The position numbers and the translations under genes are program-made. The notes beneath the pieces are model-generated. The model was not told where the DNA came from. It did not search any database and saw only the letters and a program-made list of their open reading frames with translations. Positions 42,070 through 51,589 of a stretch of DNA of 64,000 nt are shown here, piece by piece; within the stretch, counting starts at the first letter, position 1, and every line of letters starts with the position of its first letter. The stretch spans positions 1,054,001 through 1,118,000 of the forward strand of contig NZ_JAVCWF010000001.1 of assembly GCF_031085375.1 (NCBI RefSeq). The letters are read 5' to 3'. Source of the DNA: Lactiplantibacillus brownii (GTDB lineage Bacteria > Bacillota > Bacilli > Lactobacillales > Lactobacillaceae).

Positions 42070-42693
42070 ATGAAGGTTGATTTAGAGTCGATACGACGGT
42101 TAATAGTTAGATATTCAATTTTGATTATACTTTTTGTAATTGTTTTTGGGGGTATTGGATACACAGCGTCTAAATTTTTACTGAATAAGACATATACTGC
42201 TCAAAGACAAATAATGGTTAAACATAAGAAACAAACCGAGACTCAAATTCAAATTGATATTAGTCTTATGCCAAATTATTCAACAATCGTTAAAGATCCG
42301 ATTATTTTGAATGAGGCGACAGGTCAATTAAAGAAAAAGTATCCAGAGCTATCTGAAGCAAGTCTACAAAATAATACAAATGCTTATACTCAATATAAAT
42401 CAACAATATTTGTGGTTCAGTCACAAGCCAAAACAGAGCGTCAGGCAGTTGATCAAGTAAATACAATTTCAAGAGTGTTTGCTAGCAAGATAAATACGAT
42501 TACTAATGCAGGCGAGATTAAACTTATGGCAGCAGCTCAGAGTGGAAATATGCAGTCACCCTCAGATACAAGTATTGCACTTATTGGAGCAGTAGTAGGC
42601 TTGTTGTTTGGATTATTGGTAGTATTGATGAATAGTTATAAAGAGCAAAAAAAGAGTAGAACTTCTGGGAGCAAAAACAAATTGCGGGGTTGA
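42070..42693 (+). CDS. Second Wzz/YveK-like chain-length determinant
   Basis: 207 aa, ATG at 42070 behind GAGGAG. TM helices about residues 17-36 and 164-185; between them YTAQRQIMVKHK and a helical extracytoplasmic part with VKDPIILNEATGQLKKKYP, then the classic P-rich approach (MQSPSDTS) to TM2. Membrane co-polymerase regulating chain length. No BY-kinase or phosphatase gene follows. The polymerase gene overlaps its stop by 4 bases (TTGA). Confidence 0.85.
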   Translation: MKVDLESIRRLIVRYSILIILFVIVFGGIGYTASKFLLNKTYTAQRQIMVKHKKQTETQIQIDISLMPNYSTIVKDPIILNEATGQLKKKYPELSEASLQNNTNAYTQYKSTIFVVQSQAKTERQAVDQVNTISRVFASKINTITNAGEIKLMAAAQSGNMQSPSDTSIALIGAVVGLLFGLLVVLMNSYKEQKKSRTSGSKNKLRG

Positions 42694-44078
42694 TCATTTT
42701 GACATTTTTACTGGTACCCATAAGTTTATTGAATAAAGTACTCGTTTCGGGTGTGCCGGGTATTATGAATACTGTACCTCTATATTTATTCGCAATCATG
42801 TTTTTTTGGCAAGTTAGAAGTAAAAAAGTACGGTTAGAGGATTTGACGGTTAGTAAAAAGGCATATGTTTTTTTTGTAGTTGCCTGTTTGGCACAGATAG
42901 TGACTGTATTTAGGAGTTTTATAATTACAACAACCAATAGTACGATACCTGTGAATTTGTTTTCTAATATTGGGAATATGTTGGTCACCTTTTCCGCTAT
43001 TATTTTTTACTACTATTTCTGTGATGCGATGTTTACGTCTGAAAAGGCTATTAGTAGTTTTCTTCAATCGGGAATTGTAACCTTAATAGTTTTATATATG
43101 CTGGTAGTAATACCGCAAATCATTACCACGTTTACGCCTGCTTTAGATGGATGGGTTAATTTTGTTGGAAGAGTATTTGAAGAACGACATCCAGGAAACA
43201 CATTATTTTATTTGAATGGTAGTTATGCGACCACGGAACATCGTGTTAATGGTTTTGCACCGGAGGCAAGCTTTTTTGCCGCAATGATTGGGATTATCTT
43301 TATTCCTTTATTGCTGTCTGCAATCCATAACCGATATGATGTTTTTAAAAAAAGAGTTAGTCGATATTTTTATTATGCATTATTACTATTGACAATGATT
43401 ATTTTGATGTTTGCAAGAACAACCACTGGATTTTTGATTGTCTTTTTGGCGATTCTTATTTTACTACTTATTGTTCATGGTCGTGAAAGACTGTTTGTTA
43501 TGATAATGTTAGGATTTATTCTAATCTTAGTTATTGGATTATATATAGCTAACCCAACTTTTCAAACGTTGGTTAATTCATACTTGCTAAAAAAACAAGG
43601 CACCGATAATCGAATGGGCGGAACTATTTCATTATTTAAGATGTTCCTTAGTTATCCAATCTTAGGTGTTGGTAGCGGTGCTACAGACTACTTTATGTTT
43701 AAGTACGTACCAATATCTACAACAAATAATTTAGAGTTTTATAGTAATTTCCTCCCGGCTCAGAGTTATCCAGTACAGTCAATTTGGGGAGAATTTTTTG
43801 CTTATTTTGGGGTAATAATTATGATTCCAGTTCTGATCTATATTGCCAAAAAAGTAAAAATTGCTATAGGTTTACGCAAATGGCTGCATGAAAAAAATGT
43901 AGCTGATCATCAATCAGTCGCACTATATACGTATGTGATTGATGCGTTCTTGTATTCACTTATATTTTTTGCGGTTTTAGCATGTTTTTCATTCTCATGG
44001 ACGGAATCATACTATTTGTTGTTCTATTCATTTTATATCGTAATTATTAATAAGCTAGCATTGCAGGAGAAGGGATAA
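42690..44078 (+). CDS. Wzy-type polysaccharide polymerase (O-antigen ligase/polymerase family)
   Basis: 462 aa from the TTG at 42690, which overlaps the preceding stop; another TTG at 42699 or a later ATG cannot be excluded. About 11 TM helices with a large outer loop after the middle: KQGTDNRMGGTISLFKMFL and YPILGVGSGATDY are the typical R-x-G-G / G-x-G motifs of Wzy_C-like polymerases. Joins lipid-linked repeat units outside the membrane. Confidence 0.85.
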   Translation: MIILTFLLVPISLLNKVLVSGVPGIMNTVPLYLFAIMFFWQVRSKKVRLEDLTVSKKAYVFFVVACLAQIVTVFRSFIITTTNSTIPVNLFSNIGNMLVTFSAIIFYYYFCDAMFTSEKAISSFLQSGIVTLIVLYMLVVIPQIITTFTPALDGWVNFVGRVFEERHPGNTLFYLNGSYATTEHRVNGFAPEASFFAAMIGIIFIPLLLSAIHNRYDVFKKRVSRYFYYALLLLTMIILMFARTTTGFLIVFLAILILLLIVHGRERLFVMIMLGFILILVIGLYIANPTFQTLVNSYLLKKQGTDNRMGGTISLFKMFLSYPILGVGSGATDYFMFKYVPISTTNNLEFYSNFLPAQSYPVQSIWGEFFAYFGVIIMIPVLIYIAKKVKIAIGLRKWLHEKNVADHQSVALYTYVIDAFLYSLIFFAVLACFSFSWTESYYLLFYSFYIVIINKLALQEKG

Positions 44079-44083
44079 AAACC

Positions 44084-44854
44084 ATGAAGATAAAAGTTTT
44101 AGTTGCAGCACACAAGCCATATGAAATGCCTAATGATAATCAAGTATATATTCCTATTTTTGTGGGAAGCAAACTACATTCTCAAATACCTGAAAATTAT
44201 GTTTCAGATGGAACAGGTGACAATATTTCATTGAAAAATCCTCACTTTAATGAGTTAACAGCACTATATTGGGGATGGAAAAATTTGGATTGTGATGCAT
44301 TAGGACTAGTACATTACCGACGTTATTTGACGGAAAATCATATTCCTAGACGAAATTTGAATGAAATTTTAACTGCTCAACAAATCGAAAACTTGTTTCA
44401 AAATAACGATATTATTGTTCCTAAAAAAAGGCATTATTATGTAGAGTCTAATTATGAGCATTATATTCATGTTCATTATCCCGAACCGTTAAAACAAGCT
44501 AGACGAATCATTAGTCAAGAATATCCTGCATATCTAAGTGCGTTTGACCTGGTAATGCACCGTAAATCTGCTCATATGTTTAATATGTTTATCATGAAAC
44601 GAAAACCTTTAAATGCGTATTGCACATGGCTATTTGATATTCTTTTTAAACTTGAAGGCTGCATTGATATTACTGGTTATGATAAGTATGAAACGAGAGT
44701 ATTTGGTTTTGTGAGCGAAGTCCTATTAGACGTTTGGTTAGAAAAGACGAAATATGTTTATGTAGAAGAAAAGGTCTTGTACTTGGAAGGTCAGAATTAT
44801 CTAAAAAAGGGCTTTGAAATGCTTCAGCGCAAGTTCAATCCTATCCATGATTAA
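44084..44854 (+). CDS. DUF4422-type glycosyltransferase
   Basis: 256 aa, ATG at 44084 behind AGGAGAAGGG. Starts VLVAAHKPYEMPNDNQVYIP and continues DNISLKNPHFNELTALYWGW, GLVHYRRYL; these are the hallmarks of DUF4422, found in capsule clusters as GT-A-like transferases. No TM. Cytoplasmic, adds a sugar to the lipid-linked repeat; donor unknown. Six bases separate it from the polymerase gene. Confidence 0.87.
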   Translation: MKIKVLVAAHKPYEMPNDNQVYIPIFVGSKLHSQIPENYVSDGTGDNISLKNPHFNELTALYWGWKNLDCDALGLVHYRRYLTENHIPRRNLNEILTAQQIENLFQNNDIIVPKKRHYYVESNYEHYIHVHYPEPLKQARRIISQEYPAYLSAFDLVMHRKSAHMFNMFIMKRKPLNAYCTWLFDILFKLEGCIDITGYDKYETRVFGFVSEVLLDVWLEKTKYVYVEEKVLYLEGQNYLKKGFEMLQRKFNPIHD

Positions 44855-44865
44855 GGAGATTAATA

Positions 44866-45855
44866 ATGGATTATGATATTAGTGTGATTGTTCCGGTATA
44901 TAATTCCGAAGCACATTTAAAACATTGCTTTAGTCAGTTTAAAAACCAAATTTTAGATGAAGTTAGATTGGAAATTATTTTTGTGGATGATGGTTCACAG
45001 GATGATTCGCTAAGTATGCTGAATGTATTTGCAAAAGAAAATCAAAATGTGAATGTAATTCATCAGTCTAATCAAAAGCAAGCTGCAGCTAGGAATACTG
45101 GATTGCGCGCAGCAAGAGGGACTTTTGTTGCGTTTGTGGATTCAGATGATTCCTTTTCTAACAAGTATTTTAAACGATTGTTTGAAAAATCATGTGATGC
45201 TGACTGGGTTATTTCAGGCATCGAACGCATATTTAAAGCAGGAACTGACAAAATTGATACTGCGTGTTTTAAGGATCTTAAAAGTTCTGATAAAATACTT
45301 AGTGCATACGCTAGTAGCAATACTGAAATGGATGCCGGAGTTTGGTCTAAACTGTATCGAAGAAAATTTCTTTTTAAGCATGAAATATTTTTTGAAAATG
45401 GAAATTTTTTTGAAGACAGTTTTTTTAATTTGAAAGTTATTGTGCATATCGATCCCCAAAGAATTCGATATATACAGCAGACATATTACAAACTGGTCAA
45501 ACAGACAGGATCAACAACGACTCAATTTAATGCAAATATCGATAAACTTGCTGGAAATTATGTAAACCTATGTAAAGGATATTTATTGAATAGTGATTTA
45601 AGTGAAGATACAGTTGATACTGTAATTGATAATCTAATTGCTCGTACCTTGATTCACGTTATTCATCACCATATAAAATATGATGAGAATATAAAAAAAT
45701 ATCCAATAAAGAAAATAATAAAACGTTTCGTGTCGAGTAATTATATATTCACAAATAAATTGCCCAACTCATATCGAATTGCACTTTTAATGCTGAGGTT
45801 TTTCCCGAGTTTTTATTGTTATCTTTATAGAAGTAAGAAAGTTGGAAGAAAATGA
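44866..45855 (+). CDS. GT2-family glycosyltransferase
   Basis: 329 aa, ATG at 44866 after AAGGAG. GT-A fold in the first 210 residues: ISVIVPVYNSEAHLKHCF, IFVDDGSQDDSLSML, NTGLRAARGTFVAFVDSDDSF with the D-x-D metal site, and the acceptor region ENGNFFEDSFFN (ED motif). The C-terminal part is helical and basic and may touch the membrane. Adds one sugar to the repeat unit. Overlaps the next gene by 4 bases. Confidence 0.92.
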   Translation: MDYDISVIVPVYNSEAHLKHCFSQFKNQILDEVRLEIIFVDDGSQDDSLSMLNVFAKENQNVNVIHQSNQKQAAARNTGLRAARGTFVAFVDSDDSFSNKYFKRLFEKSCDADWVISGIERIFKAGTDKIDTACFKDLKSSDKILSAYASSNTEMDAGVWSKLYRRKFLFKHEIFFENGNFFEDSFFNLKVIVHIDPQRIRYIQQTYYKLVKQTGSTTTQFNANIDKLAGNYVNLCKGYLLNSDLSEDTVDTVIDNLIARTLIHVIHHHIKYDENIKKYPIKKIIKRFVSSNYIFTNKLPNSYRIALLMLRFFPSFYCYLYRSKKVGRK

Positions 45856-46874
45856 AGTATGTTTTAAATGTGACCTATGGTGAAAAAAATAATGCAGGTA
45901 GCAAAGCTAAAGCAGACGTTACGGAAATATTAACCAAAAAGCTGCTGTTCAAGGCAATTCAGTTTCAACAATTAGAGTCGCGAGCTGAAAGAGTTCATTT
46001 AGGCTATTCTAAAATTAAACATGTTTTGGAAAATGTCCATTCTGGAGATACCTTGGTGATACAATATCCAACTTATAATGGACACACACTTGAAAGTTTA
46101 CTTTTAAAAAAATTGCAAGCCAAGCATGTAAAACTCATTGCTTTTGTACATGATATTGATGTTTTACGGTACGAAAAAAAGATTTTCTATAAAAATGTTG
46201 CTTGGGAATGTCGATTACTTAATAAATTTGATGTAATTATTTCTCCTAATTCACGAATGACCCAATTATTAAAAAGAAATGGGCTAGTACGGCCAGTCGT
46301 TAATCTTCAAGTATATGATTATTTGCAAGAGCAGTCTTTCCCAATGAGATCCACGCAATTCCAAGCAATAAGTTTTGCAGGAAATCTGACAAAGTCAACA
46401 TTTTTGAGTAAAGTTAAGATACCAACGGATTATTTGTTACATTTGTATGGAAACAAGCCCGATGCGAATGTGCTAGAAAATAAGCGTGTTAAATATCATG
46501 GCTCATTTAGTCCTGAAGAATTAATCAATGTGATGCCCAATGGTTTTGGTTTAGTTTGGGACGGACCGAATCCGCGAGAGCTCTCTGGAACTATGGGTAA
46601 ATATCTTGGGTATAATAATCCACACAAAGTGTCCTTATATCTGTCTGCTGGTTTACCGATATTAATTAGTGATAAGGCAGCGATTTCTGATTTCATTATC
46701 TCCAATCATGTAGGAATTATCGTGAATAATCTGGACGAATTGGCGTTTACTTTGAAGCAAGTGTCCTCAAGTGACTTTTTAGTATTGCAAAAGAATGCTC
46801 AAAAGCTCGGGGGGAAGTTGCGTGAGGGGTACTATAGTCAATTGGCAGTACAGCAAGCGTTAAACATGTTGTAA
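45852..46874 (+). CDS. Probable galactofuranosyltransferase
   Basis: 340 aa. GT-B style: IQYPTYNGHTLESLLLKKLQ, VKLIAFVHDIDVLRY, a second Rossmann half starting QAISFAGNLTKSTFLSK, then GFGLVWDGPNPRELSGTMGK, YLGYNNPHKVSLYLSAGLP and VGIIVNNLDEL. This is the pattern of the beta-1,6-galactofuranosyltransferase family of Gram-positive capsule loci. Uses UDP-Galf, consistent with glf at 37041. The linkage cannot be read from the sequence. Confidence 0.8.
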   Translation: MKYVLNVTYGEKNNAGSKAKADVTEILTKKLLFKAIQFQQLESRAERVHLGYSKIKHVLENVHSGDTLVIQYPTYNGHTLESLLLKKLQAKHVKLIAFVHDIDVLRYEKKIFYKNVAWECRLLNKFDVIISPNSRMTQLLKRNGLVRPVVNLQVYDYLQEQSFPMRSTQFQAISFAGNLTKSTFLSKVKIPTDYLLHLYGNKPDANVLENKRVKYHGSFSPEELINVMPNGFGLVWDGPNPRELSGTMGKYLGYNNPHKVSLYLSAGLPILISDKAAISDFIISNHVGIIVNNLDELAFTLKQVSSSDFLVLQKNAQKLGGKLREGYYSQLAVQQALNML

Positions 46875-46893
46875 AGGCTATCTGGAGGTTGTA

Positions 46894-47904
46894 TTGAAAA
46901 CTAGAAATTCTGCGTTTGAGCTGTTAAGAATAATAGCTATGTTTATGATTGTGCTGTATCATTCAGTGTTCTGGGGGCCGTTAAACCAGATCACTTCATT
47001 GTCAACGAATCGAATATTTGCTCAACTTTTTCTTGTAGGCGGAAAACTAGGTGTAAATCTATTCGTGATGATTAGCGGCTATTTTTTAGTAACTTCGAAG
47101 GCTAAAATTGAAAAAGTAATTCCAATGTGGAAACAAGTATTTACATATTCTGCTGGTTTTTTAGTAATTTTCTTTATGATTAATCGGGGTAATGTGAATA
47201 TTAAATCATTACTGCGCGGCTTTTTCCCAATGGTGTTCAATGAATATTGGTTTGTAACCACTTATTTAATGTTATATATTTTGGCACCATATTTAAATAG
47301 ATTGATTAAGTCACTTCCTAGCCGTTTCTTGTTGAGGCTAATAGTTATATTAACTGTAGTTATATCAATACTACCAAGTATTTTTCAGAACCAAATGGCG
47401 GTAAGTAACCTAGGATGGTTCATTTTATTATACATTATTGCTGCGTATCTGAGACTTTACGGAGTTCCTTCAAAGTTGATAGCAAGACACTTCAATGTCT
47501 GGTTTTTGGCTATTTCGGCGGCATTACTGTACGGCTCGATTATTATTATGGATCTTGCTAGTTTGAAGTTTACTGTTTTTAAGGGTAAAGAGTTACATTT
47601 TGCTGGGCAAGAATCGATTCTATTATTGTGTTTTTCGATTTCAATATTTATTTGGGTCATGAATATTACACCATTTAGCAATAAGTTCATTAATCGAGTT
47701 TCAGCATTAACTTTTGGTGTGTACCTAATTCATGACAATGAATTTATTAGGCCTCTTTTGTGGCAGCATTTAGTACCTGAAAAGTTATTGTTCCGTAGTT
47801 CCATGTATCCAATTAGTATTATTGGAATTACCGTGCTGATTTATATTATTACATCATTCATTGAATGGATACGTCAACAAGTTCATTTCCGGAAGCGAGG
47901 TTAG
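46894..47904 (+). CDS. Acyltransferase family 3 membrane protein (OafA/WecH-like)
   Basis: 336 aa, starts at TTG (46894) with GGAGG six bases upstream. Ten TM helices. Begins NSAFELLRIIAMFMIVLYHS, the Acyl_transf_3 signature with the catalytic His in LYHS, followed by LGVNLFVMISGYFLV and NEYWFVTTYLMLYILAPYLN. Acetylates (or succinylates) a sugar of the polymer. The next gene starts 4 bases after its stop. Confidence 0.88.
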   Translation: MKTRNSAFELLRIIAMFMIVLYHSVFWGPLNQITSLSTNRIFAQLFLVGGKLGVNLFVMISGYFLVTSKAKIEKVIPMWKQVFTYSAGFLVIFFMINRGNVNIKSLLRGFFPMVFNEYWFVTTYLMLYILAPYLNRLIKSLPSRFLLRLIVILTVVISILPSIFQNQMAVSNLGWFILLYIIAAYLRLYGVPSKLIARHFNVWFLAISAALLYGSIIIMDLASLKFTVFKGKELHFAGQESILLLCFSISIFIWVMNITPFSNKFINRVSALTFGVYLIHDNEFIRPLLWQHLVPEKLLFRSSMYPISIIGITVLIYIITSFIEWIRQQVHFRKRG

Positions 47905-47908
47905 GCAC

Positions 47909-48973
47909 ATGAAGGTAGGCTTGGTTGTACCATATTTATCAGGGCATGGAGGAATGGAAACGGTCCTAAAAAGTTTCGTTGATCATTATGATGACTCAAC
48001 TTTATCTGTTTGCTTCCCCCAAGGGGTACAAAGTACAGATTTTTTGACCGATATACTAAAGCAACGTTTAACAGTAAGAAAAGTTCCAAATAAGAAGCTT
48101 GTTAGACAAACCGTGGGTGTGTTCAATTTATCAAAATATATTTTGAAAACTGATGCAGATGTTATTATTTGTATGAGTTCTATGCTAATTAAATTGGTGG
48201 CTAAGCTAAGATCATTGTTTAAAAAACAATTTGCAATCGTATCATGGCTACATTTTTCTATTACTGATGAAGATGCACTGAATTATAATGATTTAAAGTT
48301 AGCTGATTTTCACTTTGCGATTAGTAGTGGAATAAAGAAGCAAATGGTCGCTAATAAAATATCAGCAAATAAAATATTTACAATCTATAATCCAATTTCA
48401 ACGATGAACAATCATGTAATAGAGAAGAGTCATGATGGCGTGACTCGGTTTGCTTATATTGGGCGAATGATGTGGGAGAGACAAAAGAATTTAAAAGAGA
48501 TGCTGACAAGTTTTAAAGACGTTAAAGGAAATTATATTGTATATATGATTGGTACCGGTAGTGAAAGTGACATGCACAAAATAAGTTCATATATCAAAGA
48601 AAATCATATGGATAATGTTATTCTCAAAGGGTGGCAACATAATCCGTGGGGTTCTGTGCCGGCTATTGATTACACTGTATTGACGTCAAAATTTGAGGGC
48701 TTTCCGATGGTTCTGGTTGAATCAATAGCTCGTGGAGTGCCAGTTATTTCTAGTAATTGTCCAACCGGACCGGATGACATTGTTAATAATAGTAATGGTG
48801 TGCTATATTCAGTTGGAAATACGATAGAGTTGCAAAGTATTTTACAAAACGCTATTGATAACAAAATTTCGTTTTTAGAAGATGAAGTTTTAAAAAGTGC
48901 GACTAAGTTTTCTAGCGATGTATATTATAAAAATGTGTCCACGGCGTTAACTAGAATAAGTAATAATTACTGA
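47909..48973 (+). CDS. GT4-family glycosyltransferase
   Basis: 354 aa from the ATG at 47909, behind GCGAGG; the longer frame from 47861 overlaps the acyltransferase gene. GT-B fold: VGLVVPYLSGHGGMETVLK, then the C-terminal nucleotide-sugar site RFAYIGRMMWERQKNLKEML, ILKGWQHNPWG, and the E-x7-E motif in EGFPMVLVESIARGVPVISS. Retaining transferase adding a sugar to the repeat unit. Last gene of the plus-strand capsule block. The 220 bases after it carry no visible gene. Confidence 0.92.
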   Translation: MKVGLVVPYLSGHGGMETVLKSFVDHYDDSTLSVCFPQGVQSTDFLTDILKQRLTVRKVPNKKLVRQTVGVFNLSKYILKTDADVIICMSSMLIKLVAKLRSLFKKQFAIVSWLHFSITDEDALNYNDLKLADFHFAISSGIKKQMVANKISANKIFTIYNPISTMNNHVIEKSHDGVTRFAYIGRMMWERQKNLKEMLTSFKDVKGNYIVYMIGTGSESDMHKISSYIKENHMDNVILKGWQHNPWGSVPAIDYTVLTSKFEGFPMVLVESIARGVPVISSNCPTGPDDIVNNSNGVLYSVGNTIELQSILQNAIDNKISFLEDEVLKSATKFSSDVYYKNVSTALTRISNNY

Positions 48974-49542
48974 TGTCTGTCATATTTTTAATCCGAAAAC
49001 ATATGATTGACCTGTTAATTGTTGACGTATCAACTATATCAAAAAAATAGCGACCAATTCCGGCAGTATGCACTGGTCCCTGTCAAGTTGACACTTGAAA
49101 TAATATAAAATTTGTTTGTTCTATCTTGATTTATGAAATGGCTTGACTTCGGTATTCTACCAGAGTTTGACCATTGTTTCTTGTCGATCGAACGTAAGTA
49201 CCTAATAACTGACCGGCTATGATTGGCAATAAATACACGATATGATTACCTCATCAAATTAAATGGTGAGGTTTTTATTATGGATAAACAAGATATCGTT
49301 CAGGTTAAAATGCCCCAGAAGACCTTCGCAACAACTCCCGTTGTTCCTAGTCGCGCAATTCAATTAAAAGTTGGCTCCAATAAATCTGTGATTATTTACA
49401 ACAAGGCAAACAGCTACATTGTTGATGCAGTTTTAATGTGCAGAGCGGCGATAAAATGTAGGAAAATGGCGATTTAGAATTGTCGGTTTTCCTACATTTT
49501 TTTGATATCATAAATCACATTGAAAATGAGGAGGTTCTCAGT

Positions 49543-50763
49543 GTGAGATATGATATCAGACAAGGAGTTGAGATGTACGTGAATAATAATATTAAGCCAA
49601 ATTACGCAGCGCTGGCCCGTCAGTATGGAGTAGATTATCGAACAGCTAAACGCGCATTTCGAGAAGTACAGAACAACGATACGATAAAGACTAGCAGGCC
49701 TAAACGGCCGAGTTTATTGGATCCTTACCGAAAAATAATACAAGATAAATTAGAATTGAACTGTTCTGCTAAATCGATTTATAAATTTATTGAGAAGAAG
49801 GGATTTCAAGGCAAATATACGATTGTCCGAGAATACTGCGCTAGTATCCATAAAGAGCGAATCCGTAAAGCGACTATTCGAGTGGAATATACGCCCGGAT
49901 TATCTGCACAAGTTGATTGGAAAGAAAATATGACGCTCTATGATGCAAATGGTACGCCACATAATTTCAATATTTTTCTTTACGTGTTGCCATACTCAAA
50001 ATTGAAATATTTAACGCTAATTTTTGAACGTAGTCAAGACACATTGTTTGAATGCTTGGCCGAAGCATTTGAGCACACCGGAGGCGTTCCAAATGAAATT
50101 TGGTTCGACAATATGAAACAAGTCGTCGACCATACAAAATCAGCCTTTGGTAAACCGATATTCAACGAAAGATTCAAGCAATTTAGTCAAGATGCTGGTT
50201 ATAAGCCCATCGCTTGTCGTGTATTCCGTCCGCAAACTAAAGGCGTTGTAGAAGCCTTGGCAAGAACAGTCGAACGACTTAGGCCGTATAACTATGAATT
50301 TGAAGATGGTGTTGAATTAATCAACTTAATCGATGATCTGTGTTGCGACTTAAATAGTGAAGTGTCACAAGCTACGGATCAAGTTCCGCAAGAAAAATTT
50401 GAGGCCGAAGAAAAAGAGTATCTGCACGAATTGCCAGTTGATCTATTAACACCCTTCTTTGAGGAAGACATTACCCGTGTCGTATCGAAGGAATCAATGA
50501 TTAACTTTCGTAAGTGCAAATACTCTGTGGATCCGCGGTATATTGGTAAAACAGTTGATATTGAGTTAACCAATGACCAGCGGCATTTACAGATTTATTA
50601 TAACGGAGAACCAATCCGTTCGCACGCTATTACTACGTATGCCTTTAATTATGATGACAATGATCGAATTAAAATACTTAAGCCAGATCTTTTGAAAGAC
50701 CATAGTGAACAGGATATTAAAGCTTACATTGCCGAGCACATGACTCAATACGATTCAACATGA
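49543..50763 (+). CDS. istA: IS21-family transposase IstA
   Basis: 406 aa from the GTG at 49543, eight bases after GAGGAGG; the frame is open further upstream but without an RBS. N-terminal HTH (PNYAALARQYGVDYRTAKRA), then the rve core with D in LSAQVDWKENM, D in EIWFDNMKQVVD and E in TKGVVEALARTVERL, and a C-terminal beta domain. Catalyses strand transfer together with IstB. Confidence 0.93.
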   Translation: MRYDIRQGVEMYVNNNIKPNYAALARQYGVDYRTAKRAFREVQNNDTIKTSRPKRPSLLDPYRKIIQDKLELNCSAKSIYKFIEKKGFQGKYTIVREYCASIHKERIRKATIRVEYTPGLSAQVDWKENMTLYDANGTPHNFNIFLYVLPYSKLKYLTLIFERSQDTLFECLAEAFEHTGGVPNEIWFDNMKQVVDHTKSAFGKPIFNERFKQFSQDAGYKPIACRVFRPQTKGVVEALARTVERLRPYNYEFEDGVELINLIDDLCCDLNSEVSQATDQVPQEKFEAEEKEYLHELPVDLLTPFFEEDITRVVSKESMINFRKCKYSVDPRYIGKTVDIELTNDQRHLQIYYNGEPIRSHAITTYAFNYDDNDRIKILKPDLLKDHSEQDIKAYIAEHMTQYDST

Positions 50764-50773
50764 GGTGACTAAC

Positions 50774-51508
50774 ATGACAAAATTTCAAGAATTACTAACT
50801 AATCTAGACGCATTAGGTATGAATAAAATGCATGCTTATTTGCCAGACTATTTAGATGATATCAATGCGCAACAACTAACTTTTACTGACGCCATGCTCA
50901 AGTTAACTGATATTGAATTGAGCTGGCAGTCAGAATTACAAATAAAGCGGATCGTTGAACGTGCGCATTTTCCGCAGGAAAAAACGCTAAAATCATTTGA
51001 TTTTGATTTTCAACCAAATCTCAATCGACAAGAAGTGAAGGAATTTCAAAGCTTGGCATTTATTGAGAAATGTGAAAACTTGGTCTTCATTGGTAGCCCC
51101 GGAGTGGGCAAGACCCACTTGGCAATTAGCATTGGAATTGAGGCTTGTCAGCAGGGAAAACGGACTCTTTTTATTAATTGCCATGAGCTGTTGGTCCGAC
51201 TAAGGTCGGCCTATGAAAAAGGTACTTTAGACCGAAGTATTCGCCGATATTCGCGATATGAACTTCTGGTAATTGACGAAATTGGCTATCTGCCAATTGA
51301 TCATGATGAAGCAAATTTGCTTTTCCAGTTAATAAATGCACGATATGAAAAACATTCGACAATTATTACCAGCAATAGCGATCTATCTGCGTGGATCGAA
51401 ATTTTTCACAATCCAATTGTGACCGCCGCCATCCTCGATCGTATTGTACACCATGCACATGTTATAAAGATTAATGGCAAATCTTACCGCTTGAAAGCAA
51501 CAAATTAG
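50774..51508 (+). CDS. istB: IS21-family ATP-binding helper IstB
   Basis: 244 aa from the ATG at 50774, after GAGGTGA. AAA+ DnaC-like ATPase: Walker A GSPGVGKTHLA, Walker B LLVIDEIGYLP, sensor region IITSNSDLSAW, and the C-terminal arginine stretch AAILDRIVHHAHVIKINGKS. Assembles on target DNA and activates IstA. Confidence 0.93.
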   Translation: MTKFQELLTNLDALGMNKMHAYLPDYLDDINAQQLTFTDAMLKLTDIELSWQSELQIKRIVERAHFPQEKTLKSFDFDFQPNLNRQEVKEFQSLAFIEKCENLVFIGSPGVGKTHLAISIGIEACQQGKRTLFINCHELLVRLRSAYEKGTLDRSIRRYSRYELLVIDEIGYLPIDHDEANLLFQLINARYEKHSTIITSNSDLSAWIEIFHNPIVTAAILDRIVHHAHVIKINGKSYRLKATN

Positions 51509-51589
51509 CCGCCACAAACCTACATTTTTATCCGCCCAAAACCTACATTTTTACACCGCCCTTGACAGTTTTAAAGGCGGTGTTCAATA

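Larger units (their letters stand above)
49437..51567 (+). mobile_element. IS21-family insertion sequence nested in IS66 tnpA
   Basis: About 2.1 kb with istA and istB, flanked by a perfect 7-base target duplication GTTTTAA (49430-49436 and 51568-51574). Ends begin TGTGCAGAGCGGCG (left) and, reading inward, TGTCAAGGGCGGTG (right); multiple internal repeats of (A)AAATGTAGG next to each end (for example 49454-49465 and around 51520-51552) are the L/R transposase sites typical of IS21. Both genes look intact. Confidence 0.9.

Noticed and set aside
45072..45459. Several ORFs opposite or out of frame with the GT2 gene
   Set aside because: AT-rich sequence gives chance open frames; the GT2 frame has all motifs and a good RBS.
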